This document shows positions 10,211-20,484 of a stretch of DNA of 64,000 nt, in pieces. The stretch is from Gentiana macrophylla (lineage: Eukaryota; Streptophyta; Magnoliopsida; Gentianales; Gentianaceae). Location: NCBI GenBank assembly GCA_026214975.1, contig CM047817.1:57594246-57658245 (forward strand), written 5' to 3'. The notes below the pieces were generated by a model. The model saw nothing but the letters and a program-made list of their open reading frames with translations, was not told where the DNA came from and did no database searches. How positions within the stretch are numbered: position 1 is the stretch's first letter; each line of letters begins with the position of its first letter. The position numbers were made by a program, and so were the translations under genes.

Positions 10211-12350
10211 TGTAACGCCCCGTTCCCGGATACCGAGTCCTTATCCGGAAATCGAACGTTCGGCACGTATAAAATAAAGTAAATTCATTTTATACGTATG
10301 CCTCTACTACGTCGTATCAAAATAAAGGCAAAACAGAAGCAAAACTCGGGTATATAAAATTTCCCAAAATTAAAGAGTAGAAAAGAAATCTAAGGGTGGA
10401 AATGTAAATGATTACATTTGGAAAAGTACGATGATCCCAAAAAGATAAAGTACGACAAAACTGTCAAGACCAAAGGTCTACCTCAATAGTAATGAAAGGA
10501 CAACCAATGAAAAGCAGAATAGAAACATCTTGATACTTCAACGAGCGCCGTCAAACGTCGTCGTCAAACTCTTCCTAGTAAACCTGTTCGTCTTCTCATC
10601 CCCAAACACATAGAAAAAGTATGCATTCGAGGTAAGTACAACGTACTTAGAAAGAAAGAGAAGCTATGAAAACAATCATAGTTATAAAGAAAAGATAATT
10701 ATTTAATCAGTTGATTAAGTGAGACCGACTCAATCTAAGGTTCACTTCAAGCTCATCAACATGTTGTGACTAACTGTTTCTACCTAGCCTATCTATGTTA
10801 CAACCACACTCAAGGGCACTACGCGCATCCACCTCAGCAGAGTCCCTCTGTACTTAGGGTCTTTGACCTACAGAGCTCTTCTACCTTGGGGACACTCTTT
10901 TGCAACATATTAGTGGATCACACCAATATCCACGAAGTCTAGAAAAGGTAGACTCCGATAGCGTGCACACCTCAGCAGAGTCCCTCCGTACTTAAGGTCT
11001 TTTGACCTACGAAGTTCCTCCACCTTCAGAGGTAGCACATGCATCGCGATTTAGCCTGGTGCCAAGCCAAGAGAGTCATGTTGTTTAATCTTTTACTTGT
11101 CACATACGTTGTTTATTAAATGATTAACTAGCCAGCCTAAGTGTTTTCAAATAATCTCCCTCACAAATACTACTCTCTTCCTAGACCACTAGACACGGAC
11201 AAGTCCTAGCACATACACAGACATTGATGGATACTAATCCATCATGGCACAAGCCTATCATGCTCTTCCGACGGATCCGAACTTCAACTCCCTTGAAGAG
11301 TACATTCGGTGTTTTAACTGAACGAATCAGAAGCTCAATTCAGGCTTGTCTAAGTTTTATACCATTTTGACATATCATGTATAAAGGTTTCATAAGGACA
11401 AATCATGTTTGTAAGGCTGAACAACAACCCACAAATAAAGAAGGACAAAGCAAGCAAGGCGCCCGTTTAAGACCCTGGGCGCCCGTCTAAACATTCTTTG
11501 GGCGCCCGCCCACTATGCCCTGACGCCCGTCCACCTAAAAGCAGTTCCAATCTCGAATGTAAATAGCACCTCAGACGCCCGTCCGGATAAGCGACGCCCG
11601 CCCGAGACACACGACCTAAGCGACGCCCATCTCAGAACCGGACGCCCGTCCGCAGAACCAGACGCCCGTCCACCTGGGTTCGACCAAAACCCTAACCTCA
11701 TCCTCATGCGATTTCCAGATCGTATTTCAACCAAACAGCAGCATATTATCAACACATTGAGCACAAAAGCTTCATTTAACAATACCATAACCCCTATAGA
11801 CATTTACCAAGGCAACAACTCAATTTTCTAAAACCAAAACATCTTAGAACATGATCAAATCCCTATAACTAGTAATTGATTTCATAGGACAGGTTCTTCT
11901 TACCTAATTTGCAGCCGAAACTGATCCAAAACTGCTCTGAAAGTCTGCTGCAATCCCACAGAACTGATGTCAAAATGCTGTGCTCTTTACGCCGAGTCAA
12001 ATTCTTGAATCCGTTCTGAAAATGATCAACTTTCCCTTAGCAAAAGTGAAGAACTTTCTAACCTCTCTTCTCTCTTTCTCTCAAACGCATAAGGGAAGGG
12101 GGAAGGGCTGAATGAAAACTGAAAAATCCATGATTTAAGTTAGGTCTTAATATTAAAAGAGAGTTAATTCTTTTCCTTAATTGCCCTTGACCACTAAAAC
12201 TGATTTTCCTTTTAATTATATATATAAAACTCGAAATTATATATATAAAACGTCCAAAAATAATTAACTCCGAATAAAAGGAAACCGAACCTAATATTTC
12301 GTTTTCGCAAAAAGACACGTCTGCCCTTTCCCGAAAATCGGAATATTACA
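10211..12350 (-). repeat. Tekay element 3' LTR
   Basis: It matches 17459-19576 along its whole length. It begins TGTAACGCCCCG and ends AATATTACA on the plus strand. Because the element reads on the minus strand, this is its downstream LTR. It includes a run of GACGCCCGTC-type motifs (11458-11690) and, near 12210-12250, a doubled TATATATATAAAA box. Confidence 0.9.
11458..11690. repeat. Cluster of G(A/G)CGCCCGTC motifs in Tekay LTR
   Basis: Nine or more copies of an 11-base GC-rich motif close to GACGCCCGTCC (minus strand GGACGGGCGTC) occur in about 230 bases, some degraded to GGCGCCCGTT or GACGCCCATC. The same cluster is in the other LTR (18702-18905). The rest of the LTR is AT-rich, so this is a discrete CpG-dense block. 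Confidence 0.75.
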
Positions 12351-12371
12351 TTCTCCCCCCCCCCCCCTTAA
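12351..12371 (-). other. Tekay polypurine tract
   Basis: On the element strand this is a run of about 14 G flanked by purines, ending directly at the LTR. It follows a TTTCGAGGACGAAACTCC block that is also present in front of the 3' LTR of the 20485-34016 element. It primes plus-strand synthesis. Confidence 0.8.
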
Positions 12372-12391
12372 AAGGAGTTTCGTCCTCGAAA

Positions 12392-13774
12392 CTAGAACAT
12401 ACCTGGTAAATCCCCAAACTCTTGGAACTCACTAAGCATGTCGCTTTCCACTTCCCAAGTTGCCTCCTCGGGTGAATGATTGCTCCACTGAACTAACACC
12501 AAGGGAATCATCCGTCTCTTAATCATCTTTTCTTTCCGGTCTAAAATCTTGATAGGTCTTTCGTCGTAAGCAAGATTATCTTGTAGGATTTCTGGATCTA
12601 CCGTAGTTTCAACATCATTCTTCGTCAGACACTTTTTCAACATTGAGACGTGAAAAACACTATGGACTCTCGACATCGATTCCGGCAACTGAAGCTTATA
12701 TGCTAACGTCCCAACTCTTTCCAGAATCTCAAAAGGTCCAACATACCTTGGACTCAGCTTTCCCTTTTGTCCAAAGCGTTTCACCCCCTTCATCGGTGAA
12801 GCTCGGAGGTAAACTCTATCACCGACTTCAAACTCGAGCGGTCTTCTTCTAACATCAGCCCAACTTTTCTGTCTGTCTTGAGCTGCCTTCAGATTCTTCT
12901 TGATCAACTGAACCCTTTCCTTTGCTTGTTCAACCATTTCTGGCCCTGTAATCTGTCTCTCCCCGACTTCATCCCAAAACAGTGGCGTGCGACATCTTCT
13001 CCCATACAATGCTTCAAACGGCGGCATGCCTATGCTTGCATGAAAACTGTTGTTATAGGCAAACTCTGCTACCGATAGGTAATCATCCCATGATCTGCCT
13101 ACCTCCCAAACACAAGCTCTCAATATGTCCTCGAGTGTTTGGATGGTCCTCTCAGATTGTCCATCTGTCTGAGGGTGAAAAGCCGTGCTCAAATCTAACT
13201 TAGTTCCAAAGGCTTCTTGCAAGCTCTTCCAAAACCGACTGACAAATCTCGAATCACGATCAGAAACTATCGAGATAGGAACTCCGTGTAGCTTCACTAT
13301 ATTGTCCAGATATAGTGTCGTCATCTTCTTCAACGGCATGTCGACCTTGTATGGTAAGAAATGAGCAGACTTGGTCAATCTATCCACAATTACCCAAATT
13401 GCGTCATGACCGCCTCTTGTCTTAGGTAATCCGGTGATGAAGTCCATTGTGATCTTATCCCACTTCCATTCAGGGATATCCAATGGCTTAAGCATTCCAC
13501 CGGGTCTTCTATGCTCCGCCTTAACCTTCTGACATACGTCACACTCGGCCACAAACTTGGCTATTTCCACTTTCATCGAGGGCCACCAAAATCTTTCCCT
13601 TAAGTCTCTGTACATTTTAATAGCACCCGGATGAACCGCAAAAGCTATTCTATGTGCTTCTTCCATAACTCTTTGTCTTAAGTCACCAATATTAGGTACA
13701 CATAGGCGATCCTGGTACCAAAGATTTCCATTCTTGTCTAGCACATAACCGACCGTAAGCTTCTCTCTCAGCAA
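12392..13774 (-). CDS. Tekay integrase with chromodomain
   Basis: This is a 460-codon frame at the 3' end of pol. The N-terminal HHCC zinc-binding region is visible (HPGAIKMYRD ... CDVCQ). The catalytic core follows, with Asp in ITMDFITG, Asp in SIVSDRDSRF and Glu in DGQSERTIQTLEDIL, the D,D-35-E triad. A GPF/Y-type module (RYVGPFEIL) comes next, and a C-terminal chromodomain-like segment (LVQWSNHSPEEATWE) ends at GMF. Integrase inserts the cDNA; the chromodomain is thought to steer integration towards particular chromatin marks. This is the best preserved part of the element. The track start at 13774 is not a true initiator, since the enzyme is cut from a polyprotein whose frame breaks just upstream. 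Confidence 0.9.
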   Translation of the reverse strand: MLREKLTVGYVLDKNGNLWYQDRLCVPNIGDLRQRVMEEAHRIAFAVHPGAIKMYRDLRERFWWPSMKVEIAKFVAECDVCQKVKAEHRRPGGMLKPLDIPEWKWDKITMDFITGLPKTRGGHDAIWVIVDRLTKSAHFLPYKVDMPLKKMTTLYLDNIVKLHGVPISIVSDRDSRFVSRFWKSLQEAFGTKLDLSTAFHPQTDGQSERTIQTLEDILRACVWEVGRSWDDYLSVAEFAYNNSFHASIGMPPFEALYGRRCRTPLFWDEVGERQITGPEMVEQAKERVQLIKKNLKAAQDRQKSWADVRRRPLEFEVGDRVYLRASPMKGVKRFGQKGKLSPRYVGPFEILERVGTLAYKLQLPESMSRVHSVFHVSMLKKCLTKNDVETTVDPEILQDNLAYDERPIKILDRKEKMIKRRMIPLVLVQWSNHSPEEATWEVESDMLSEFQEFGDLPGMF

Positions 13775-13869
13775 CTCGCTTCAAATCCAACAAAACCGGT
13801 CTTCGTCTTGCTTTCCCGTATATCATCCATCAACTCGACCTTGCCAACAACGGTGCCACAAACCGCTGT

Positions 13870-14335
13870 CTTCAATCGATCAAAGCTTCGATTTCCAGCC
13901 CATCTAACCTTTCTGCCACTACCTCAACACTGGAAGCTGCAAACACTGGTTTCCTGCTAAGAGCATCTGCCACTACATTCGCTTTACCCGGATGGTATTG
14001 AATATCCAAATCATAGTCCTTAACGAACTCTAACCATCGCCTCTGTCTCATATTGATTCTCTTGTGTGAAGAAATATTTTGAACTTTTATGATCGGTGAA
14101 GATCCTCGCTTTAACTCCATATAAGTAATGCCTCCAAGTCTTTAAGGCAAATACTACCGCTGCCAACTCTAGATCATGTGTCGGGTAATTCTTCTCATGC
14201 GCCTTCAACTGCCTAGACGCATAAGCTATCACTTTTCCTCCTTGCATCAACACACAACCCAAACCCTGTCCCGAAGCATCCGTGTAGACATCATAGTTAT
14301 CAAAAATCTCCGGAACTGCTAACACTTTGGTGCCA
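13870..14335 (-). pseudogene. Tekay RNase H (frameshifted)
   Basis: Two overlapping frames carry it. The upstream one has the catalytic-type [13 protein letters not shown], then [20 protein letters not shown] and [18 protein letters not shown]; the downstream one has a [12 protein letters not shown] block and [16 protein letters not shown]. These are standard gypsy RNase H landmarks. The frame shifts near 14060 where the two meet. It removes RNA from the RNA:DNA hybrid during replication. Confidence 0.85.
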
Positions 14336-15300
14336 TAGTCAACTTACTCTTCAAGGTATGAAAAGCTATCATCACACTCATTAGTCCATTCAAATTTCAC
14401 ATTCTTACGTGTCACCTAGTGAGTGGAGTAGCTATCTTCAAAAAGTCTTGCACGAACTTCCGGTAGTAACCACCAACCCAAGAAAAACTTACCTCTCTGG
14501 CGAAGTAGGTCTAGGCCAATTCTCAAGCGCCTCGATCTTTGCGGATCAACTTGAATGCCATCTCCGAAATGACATGACCCAAGAAACTCACTCGATCCAA
14601 CCAAAAGTCACACTTAGAAAATTTTGCATACAAGCGATTCTTCGTCAAGTGTGTCCAACACTATCTTTAAGTGTTCCTCGTGTTCTTTCTCATCCTTAGA
14701 GTAAACTAGGATATCGTCTATGAACACTATCACGAACTTATCCAAGTCACGGCATGAAAACTCATTGCATCAAATCCATAAATGCAGATGGGGCATTAGT
14801 GAGTCCAAAAGGCATGACGAGGAACTCATAATGTCCATATCTCAAATCTTGAAAGCCGTCTTGGTATATATCGCTATCTTAACCTTCAAGCGATGATATC
14901 CGGACCTCAGTCGATCTTGGAAAACACTTTCTTACCCTCGCAGAAGGCGATTAAGCAGATCATCTATCCTTGGTAGAGGATACTTATTCTTGATGGTAAG
15001 GTTGTTCGGTGCTCTAGTAGTCAATACACATTCTCATGCTTTGCCATCTTTCTTCTTTACGAACAAAGCAGGGGCTCCCAAGGCGAGTCTTGGGCTGAAT
15101 TATGTTCCTTTCAAGCATATCTTTAAGTTGAGCTTTCAACTCCTTTAATTCAGCCGGTGCCATTTCAGTAGGTGCCTTAGCAAGCTAGTGCGCGCCCGGT
15201 ATCAATCGAATCTCAAACTCTGTCTCTCTGTCCGGCATGTTTCCGGTAGCTCTTCCGGAAACACCTCGGGATATTCTCTTACTATAGGCGTTTCTTCCAA
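14336..15300 (-). pseudogene. Tekay reverse transcriptase (multiply frameshifted)
   Basis: RT landmarks can be read on the minus strand but in different frames: a [20 protein letters not shown] block near 14790-14850 and the active-site [11 protein letters not shown] near 14695-14730. At least four frame changes occur in under 1 kb, far more than in the adjacent integrase. Either the domain has decayed or this stretch is poorly assembled. Order between protease and RNase H is as expected. Confidence 0.8.
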
Positions 15301-15308
15301 TTTCGGTT

Positions 15309-15797
15309 TCACTTGTTCCACATCCACTGCGTACAACAAGTAGCCTTCACAAACCTTCCGACAAGCCACGATGGCCTTGATTTCTTTGAGATGATCGGAT
15401 GTCGCTTCTTACTCGGCTTGTACACATTACCTTGATATGTCTTATCTGATTTCCCGGGTATTTTAAAAGTCACTTTCTTCTCTTTACAGTCCAAGTGAAC
15501 ATAATTCTCGGATAGCCAATCTATTCCGATGATTACATCAAAATCCGAAAAGTCCAAAACTGTAAAGTCACTCTTACATCGATAAGGTCCAACTCGAACT
15601 TCCACTTGAGGTATTACTCTAGTTACCCTTGTTACCCTCCCTAACGGTGTAGTTATTTCCAAAGTGTTTCTTAAAGGCTCCGAAGGTAAATTCAACTTCC
15701 TAGCTACCTTGGTTGACACAAAAGTATTTGATGCTCCCGTATCAAACAAAGCCTTGACCACTAGGTTTTCTAACATTATCGTACCTAAGATGCACAT
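15309..15797 (-). CDS. Tekay aspartic protease domain
   Basis: The frame contains the retroviral-type active site LFDTGASNTFVS, followed by a flap region and the VIIGIDWLSENYVHLDC block typical of gypsy proteases. The enzyme dimerises to cut the Gag-Pol polyprotein. The frame continues neither cleanly into gag nor into RT because of frameshifts at both sides. The first codon is not a real start. Confidence 0.85.
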   Translation of the reverse strand: MCILGTIMLENLVVKALFDTGASNTFVSTKVARKLNLPSEPLRNTLEITTPLGRVTRVTRVIPQVEVRVGPYRCKSDFTVLDFSDFDVIIGIDWLSENYVHLDCKEKKVTFKIPGKSDKTYQGNVYKPSKKRHPIISKKSRPSWLVGRFVKATCCTQWMWNK

Positions 15798-15949
15798 TCA
15801 TTCATTCATAATACATCACAACATGAATAAACATGCCATATGATATCTTAATAAAGGAATGAAACAAAACATGGTACTGAAATAACGTCATCCTCTGGTT
15901 CCACAAAGCTAGCATCCATTTGCAAAAACTCAAACCCGGTCGGCTCGGG

Positions 15950-17378
15950 CCGCCTCTCCGCTTCCTTGACCCGAACCACTCTTGTTTCCCCTGTTGGGAC
16001 ACGCTCTAGAAAAGTGTCCTTGCTCACCACAAACATAACAACCGTTACTACTCTGCCTGCACTCTCCGGTATGATTTCTGTAGCACTTGGGGCAAAGTGG
16101 TGCCTTTGTCGGGCTTTAGCTCTTTGTAGGAGCCGTAGTCTTCTTGGCGACTTGCTGTGGCGCTCCCCTATAACTGCCTTGACTTGTCACAAAGTTTCTC
16201 TTATTACCAATAACCACTGTAGCCCTCTTCCTGAAAGTCTCGACTTCCAAGGCTTTATTCATCAACTCTGCCATATTCATTGCCGTAAAACCTAGCATTC
16301 CCGACTAAATCTCATAGGCCAACCCATCCTTGTAAAGGGCCATCTTTCTCTCTTCCACTTTCATCAATTCAGGATAAAACCTTCCTAACTCGTTGAACTT
16401 GTTAGTGTCTTTGGGACCTTTGTCTCGATGATTACCTTGCTTGTGCTTGAGAAATTGACTTGCTTTATCTGCTTGAACCGTAACGGTAAGTACTCATTAT
16501 AAAACATAGTCTTGAACCCTTCCCAATCCGTTACCTTACCGTTCTTTGCTTTGAGCGGCATCAATCCACGCCTGCTGCTCCCAATAAAAGCCGGCGCTAA
16601 TTGTGCCATCTCTGTCTCAGGAACATGTATGTTCTACAAGCTCTCGAATCCTCTTATCCATTCCTCTACTTTAGAATGCTCCACATTACCAAAGAAGTTC
16701 TCAACTCGATTTCTCCTCAATCTTGTATACCAATCCACCGCTGGTGTGTGCTCCAAAGCCGGTCTAATTGGTAGGTGAACCGGAGGGTAACCAAAAGGTA
16801 CATGCTGCTGATACTGCTGTTGTTGTGGGTAAGGTGGGATTACTTGAGGCTCGATCGATATCTGGATGGTACCCGGATAAAGCCAGTCTTTGTTGAGGTG
16901 ATGAAAACCAAAGGGTGGATGACCAGCGCCTTCTTTGGTAGTCAAAGCGTGGTGAAGGTGGTACTGTAGGTTGAGGAACATGACCTACATGAGGAGGGTA
17001 AAAGACCTGCTGCTGCTGAGGATACACTGGAGGGTAAGCACTAGATGGTGGGGGAAACACATTGGTCACTGGTGGAGGCACACTAATCGGTGGAATGTCG
17101 CCTACTACAGTGACACGAATAGCTGCTTGTCCAGGCTCTCCATAAATGTAGTTGTATCTTGGCGGTGGTCGGGGTGGCAGATTCTGATGCGGCCTTGGTG
17201 AAACCTCTTGTTGAGACCTTGGTGTAGGTGTGGCTGTATGGGGTGGTGGTGAAAGACTCAAACGAGGCGAAGGATTCAACCTTACAAATCCGCCCCCTAC
17301 TACGGGCACTGGACTCTCTGCCCCTTGTCTAACTCCTGAGCTCCCAGCTCCATGAACGCCTCTTCTTGTGGTTACCAT
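15950..17378 (-). pseudogene. Tekay gag (start intact, later frameshifts)
   Basis: It starts with ATG at 17378 (MVTTRRGVHG), about 80 bases after the primer site. The first 200 residues are Pro/Gln-rich and disordered. Further frames carry the capsid-like Retrotrans_gag segment (PALEHTPAVDWYTRL, VEEWIRGFE, WEGFKTMFYNEYLP). Near 16030-16130 are two zinc knuckles, CPKCYRNHTGEC and CYVCGEQGHFSRAC, as in Tekay/Del-type gags. Frames change near 16900, 16620, 16390, 16300 and 16080. Gag packages the RNA and builds the particle. Confidence 0.85.
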
Positions 17379-17440
17379 TCTGAAAGATCAAGAAAACTAG
17401 ACGTTACCAAAAGATCTAAAGAAAGAAAGCCTAAAGGACG

Positions 17441-17458
17441 CTTCTCTCTGATACCAAC
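17441..17458 (-). other. Tekay primer binding site
   Basis: On the element strand GTTGGTATCAGAGAG abuts the 5' LTR, with TGGTATCAGAG matching the 3' end complement of initiator tRNA-Met used by many plant LTR elements. The 20485-34016 element has the same site. Confidence 0.85.
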
Positions 17459-19576
17459 TGTAACGCCCCGTTCCCGGATACCGAGTCCTTATCCGGAAAT
17501 TGAACGTTCGGCACGTATAAAATAAAGTAAATTCATTTTATACGTAAGCCTCTACTACGTCGTATCAAAATAAAGGCAAAACAGAAGCAAAACTTGGGTA
17601 TATAAAATTTCCCAAAATTAAAGAGTAGAAAAGAAATCTAAGGGTGGAAATGTAAATGATTACATTTGGAAAAGTACGATGATCCTAAAAAGATAAAGTA
17701 CGACAAAACTGTCAAGACCAAAGGTCTACCTCAATAGTAATGAAAGGACAACCAATGAAAAGCAGAATAGAAACATCTTGATACTTCAACGAGCGCCGTC
17801 AAGCGTCGTCGTCAAACTCTTCCTCGTAAAACCATTCGTCTTCTCATCCCAGGACACATAGAAAAAGTATGCATTCGAGGTAAGTACAACGTACTTAGAA
17901 AGAAAGAGAAGCTATGAAAACAATCATAGTTATAAAGAAAAGATAATTATTTAATCAGTTGATTAAATGAGACCGACTCAATCTAAGGTTCACTTCATGC
18001 TCATCAACATGTTGTGACTAACTGTTTCTACCTAGCCTATCTATGTTACAACCGCACTCAAGGGCACTACGCGCATCCACCTCAGCAGAGTCCCTCTGTA
18101 CTTAGGGTCTTTGACCTACAGAGCTCTTCTACCTTGGGGACACTCTTTTGCAACATATTAGTGGATCACACCAATATCCACGAAGTCTAGAAAAGGTAGA
18201 CTCCGATAGCGCGCACACCTCAGCAGAGTCCCTCCGTACTTTGGGTCTTTTGACCTACGAAGTTCCTCCACCTTCAGAGGTAGCACATGCATCGCGATTT
18301 AGCCTGGTGCCTAGCCAAGAGAGTCATGTTGTTTAATCTTTTACTTGTCACATACGTTGTTTATTAAATGATTAACTAGCCAGCCTAAGTGTTTTCAAAT
18401 AATCTCCCTCACAAATACTACTCTCTTCCTAGACCACTAGACACGGACAAGTCCTAGCACATACACGGACATTGATGGATACTAATCCATCAAGGCACAA
18501 GCCTATCATGCTCTTCCGACGGATCCAATTTCAACTCCCTTGAAGAGTACATTCGGTGTTTTAAGCTGAGCGAATCGAAGCTCAATTCAGGCTTGTCTAA
18601 GTTTTATACCATTTTGACATATCATGTATAAAGGTTTCATAAGGACAAATCATGTTTGTAAGGTGAACAACAACCCACAAATAAAGAAGGACAAACCAAG
18701 CAAGACGCCCGTTTAAGACCCTGGACGCCCGTCTAAACATTACTGGACGCCCGTCCACTATGCCCAGACGCCCGTCCACCTAAAAGCGATTCCAATCACG
18801 AATGTAAAATAGCACCTCAGGCGCCCGTCCGGATAAGCCAGACGCCCGTCCGAGAGACACGACCTAAGCAGGCGCCCGTCCAGAGAACCGGACGCCCGTC
18901 CACCTAGGTTTGACCAAAACCCTAACCTCATCCTCATGCGATTTCCAGATCGTATTTCAACCAAGCAATGACATATTATCAACACATTGAGCACAAAAGC
19001 TTCATTTAACAATACCATAACCCCTATAGACAGTGACCAAGGCAACAACTCAATTGTCTAACACCAAAACATCTTAGAACATGATCAAATCCCTATAACT
19101 AGTAATTGATTTCATAGGATGAGTTCTTCTTACCTAATTTGCAGCCGGCCCGATCCAAAAGCGCTCTGAAAGTCTGCTTTGCAATCCCACAGGCCCGATG
19201 TCAAAATCTTTGTGCTTTTACGCCGAGTCAAATTCTTGAATCCGTTAAAGCGATCAACTTTCCCTTAGCAAAAGTGAAGAACTTTCTAACCTCTCTTCTC
19301 TCTTTCTCTCAAACGCATAAGGGAAGGGGGAAGGGCTGAATGAAAACTGAAAAATCCATGATTTAAGTTAGGTCTTAATATTAAAAGAGAGTTAATTCTT
19401 TTCCTTAATTGCCCTTGACCACAAAAACTGATTTTCCTTTTAATTATATATATAAAACTCGAAATTATATATATAAAACGTCCAAAAATAATTAACTCGA
19501 ATAAAAGGAAACCGAACCTAATATTTCGTTTTGCAAAAGACACGCGTCGCTTCTTTTCGAAAATCAGAATATTACA
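17459..19576 (-). repeat. Tekay element 5' LTR
   Basis: This is the partner of 10211-12350 and, in element orientation, the promoter-bearing LTR. On the minus strand two TTTTATATATATAATT-type boxes lie at about 19438-19480, roughly 100 bases in from the LTR start, and are candidate TATA boxes for the genomic RNA. The GACGCCCGTC cluster is at 18702-18905. Confidence 0.9.
18702..18905. repeat. GACGCCCGTC motif cluster, second LTR copy
   Basis: This has eight or nine copies of the motif seen at 11458-11690. Several units that are degraded in one LTR are canonical in the other (for example GACGCCCGTCC near 18840 against GACGCCCGCCC in the left copy). Confidence 0.75.
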
Positions 19577-19581
19577 GTTGT

Positions 19582-19957
19582 TCTTTCTCAAGTTTTTTGT
19601 TTGCCGGCCGGAGCTGGCTAGAGTCTGTAATATACGTCTGTTATACTAGTTTGTTTTTTCTTTAGTTCTATGCCTTTTGTGTGTTGGGTAATAGATTGCC
19701 TTTAGAGGATTCATGTGTCTGGACGTCCTTTTTCTTTGGAGAATTTTTTTTGTCTTTCAATTCAGCACCCTCTGTCAATCTATTACTTGGCTTCGTTGTG
19801 CTGCTGTAGTTAGTTGTACGGCTTAAGGCCGCGTTGTAGTGCGTCATTTGGTCGCGTTATAGTGCGGAATTAGGCTGCGTTTTAGTCTAGCTTCGGCTAG
19901 CTTTTGTTGAAATCTGCTTTCGTTAATAAAAGCTTTCGTTTCTTGAGGAAAAAAAAA
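19582..19957 (+). mobile_element. GC-rich retroposon-like unit, right part with A tail
   Basis: This is the continuation of 9541-10210 after removal of the Tekay insertion. It ends with AATAAAAGC near 19926 followed by an A run at about 19948-19957, as in the 3' end of a LINE or a retroposed mRNA. I found no target duplication around the whole unit. Confidence 0.4.
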
Positions 19958-20159
19958 AGACTTAACTGTTATTTGAAATGATATTACATAGAAGGGTACC
20001 ATAATTGCACTCGTTGATTATAGATGTGTAAATTAAATTATTATTGTTGCATGCTGGAACATTAATTCTAATCACTACTTGCACCCGTGTTGTATATGAC
20101 ATTTTGATTTTGTGCAGAAACACTTTAAAATTAATTCTAAAATACTAGAGAGTTGCATC
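19958..20159. other. Gene-free spacer
   Basis: AT-rich, with no ORF, repeat or terminal motif that I can support. Confidence 0.4.
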
Positions 20160-20479
20160 CATGTAGATGTTGTATCCTTTCGGTTAAAAGTTATAACTTT
20201 TCGATTAAAGGTTGTAATTTTTAAATAATCGGAGACCTTTCTCCTATAAATTCACATCATTATTATAAAAATGATGCATATTTTTTTACGAAAATTTTCT
20301 TAGACAACAATTATGGTCATTTGCATTAAAACACTTACAAATATTTTGCATAAAATTCGAGTCAAGAAGAGATTTGCAGAACATGATCGGGTTGACGTCT
20401 TCTTCTCATTTAAGTGCAACAATTCAAAAAAGGTATGCTTGTTGTATTTTAGAAGACGATTGTCATTACCGTGTTCACA
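20160..20479 (+). mobile_element. Old copia LTR fragment, left part
   Basis: It resembles 7760-8100 at roughly three-quarters identity, including the TTTCGGTTAAA repeats and the CTCCTATAAATTC box near 20240. It stops where the 20485-34016 element inserted and resumes at 34022, so the LTR is older than that insertion. No internal region is attached on either side; it may be a solo or truncated LTR. Confidence 0.6.
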
Positions 20480-20484
20480 TAATC
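20480..20484. repeat. Target duplication TAATC, left copy
   Basis: TAATC lies before TGTAACATCC and again at 34017-34021 after GCGTTACA, a perfect 5-bp duplication that defines the nested element. Confidence 0.9.

Larger units (their letters stand above)
10211..19576 (-). mobile_element. Complete Ty3/gypsy Tekay-type chromovirus
   Basis: This is a 9.4-kb LTR retrotransposon in minus orientation. It has two roughly 2.1-kb LTRs, a tRNA-Met-like primer site next to the right LTR, gag, protease, reverse transcriptase, RNase H, integrase with a C-terminal chromodomain, and a G-rich polypurine tract beside the left LTR. Domain order and the chromodomain place it in the chromovirus branch. The TGTAACGCCCC LTR start, tRNA-Met primer site and two-knuckle gag fit the Tekay/Del clade. 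The LTRs differ by small clustered changes and the coding frame is interrupted in gag and especially in RT. The integrase frame is intact over 460 codons. Confidence 0.9.

Noticed and set aside
13870..15300. A biological -1 or +1 recoding signal between Tekay pol domains
   Set aside because: Frame changes are many, irregular and inside domains, which fits decay or sequence error better than programmed frameshifting.
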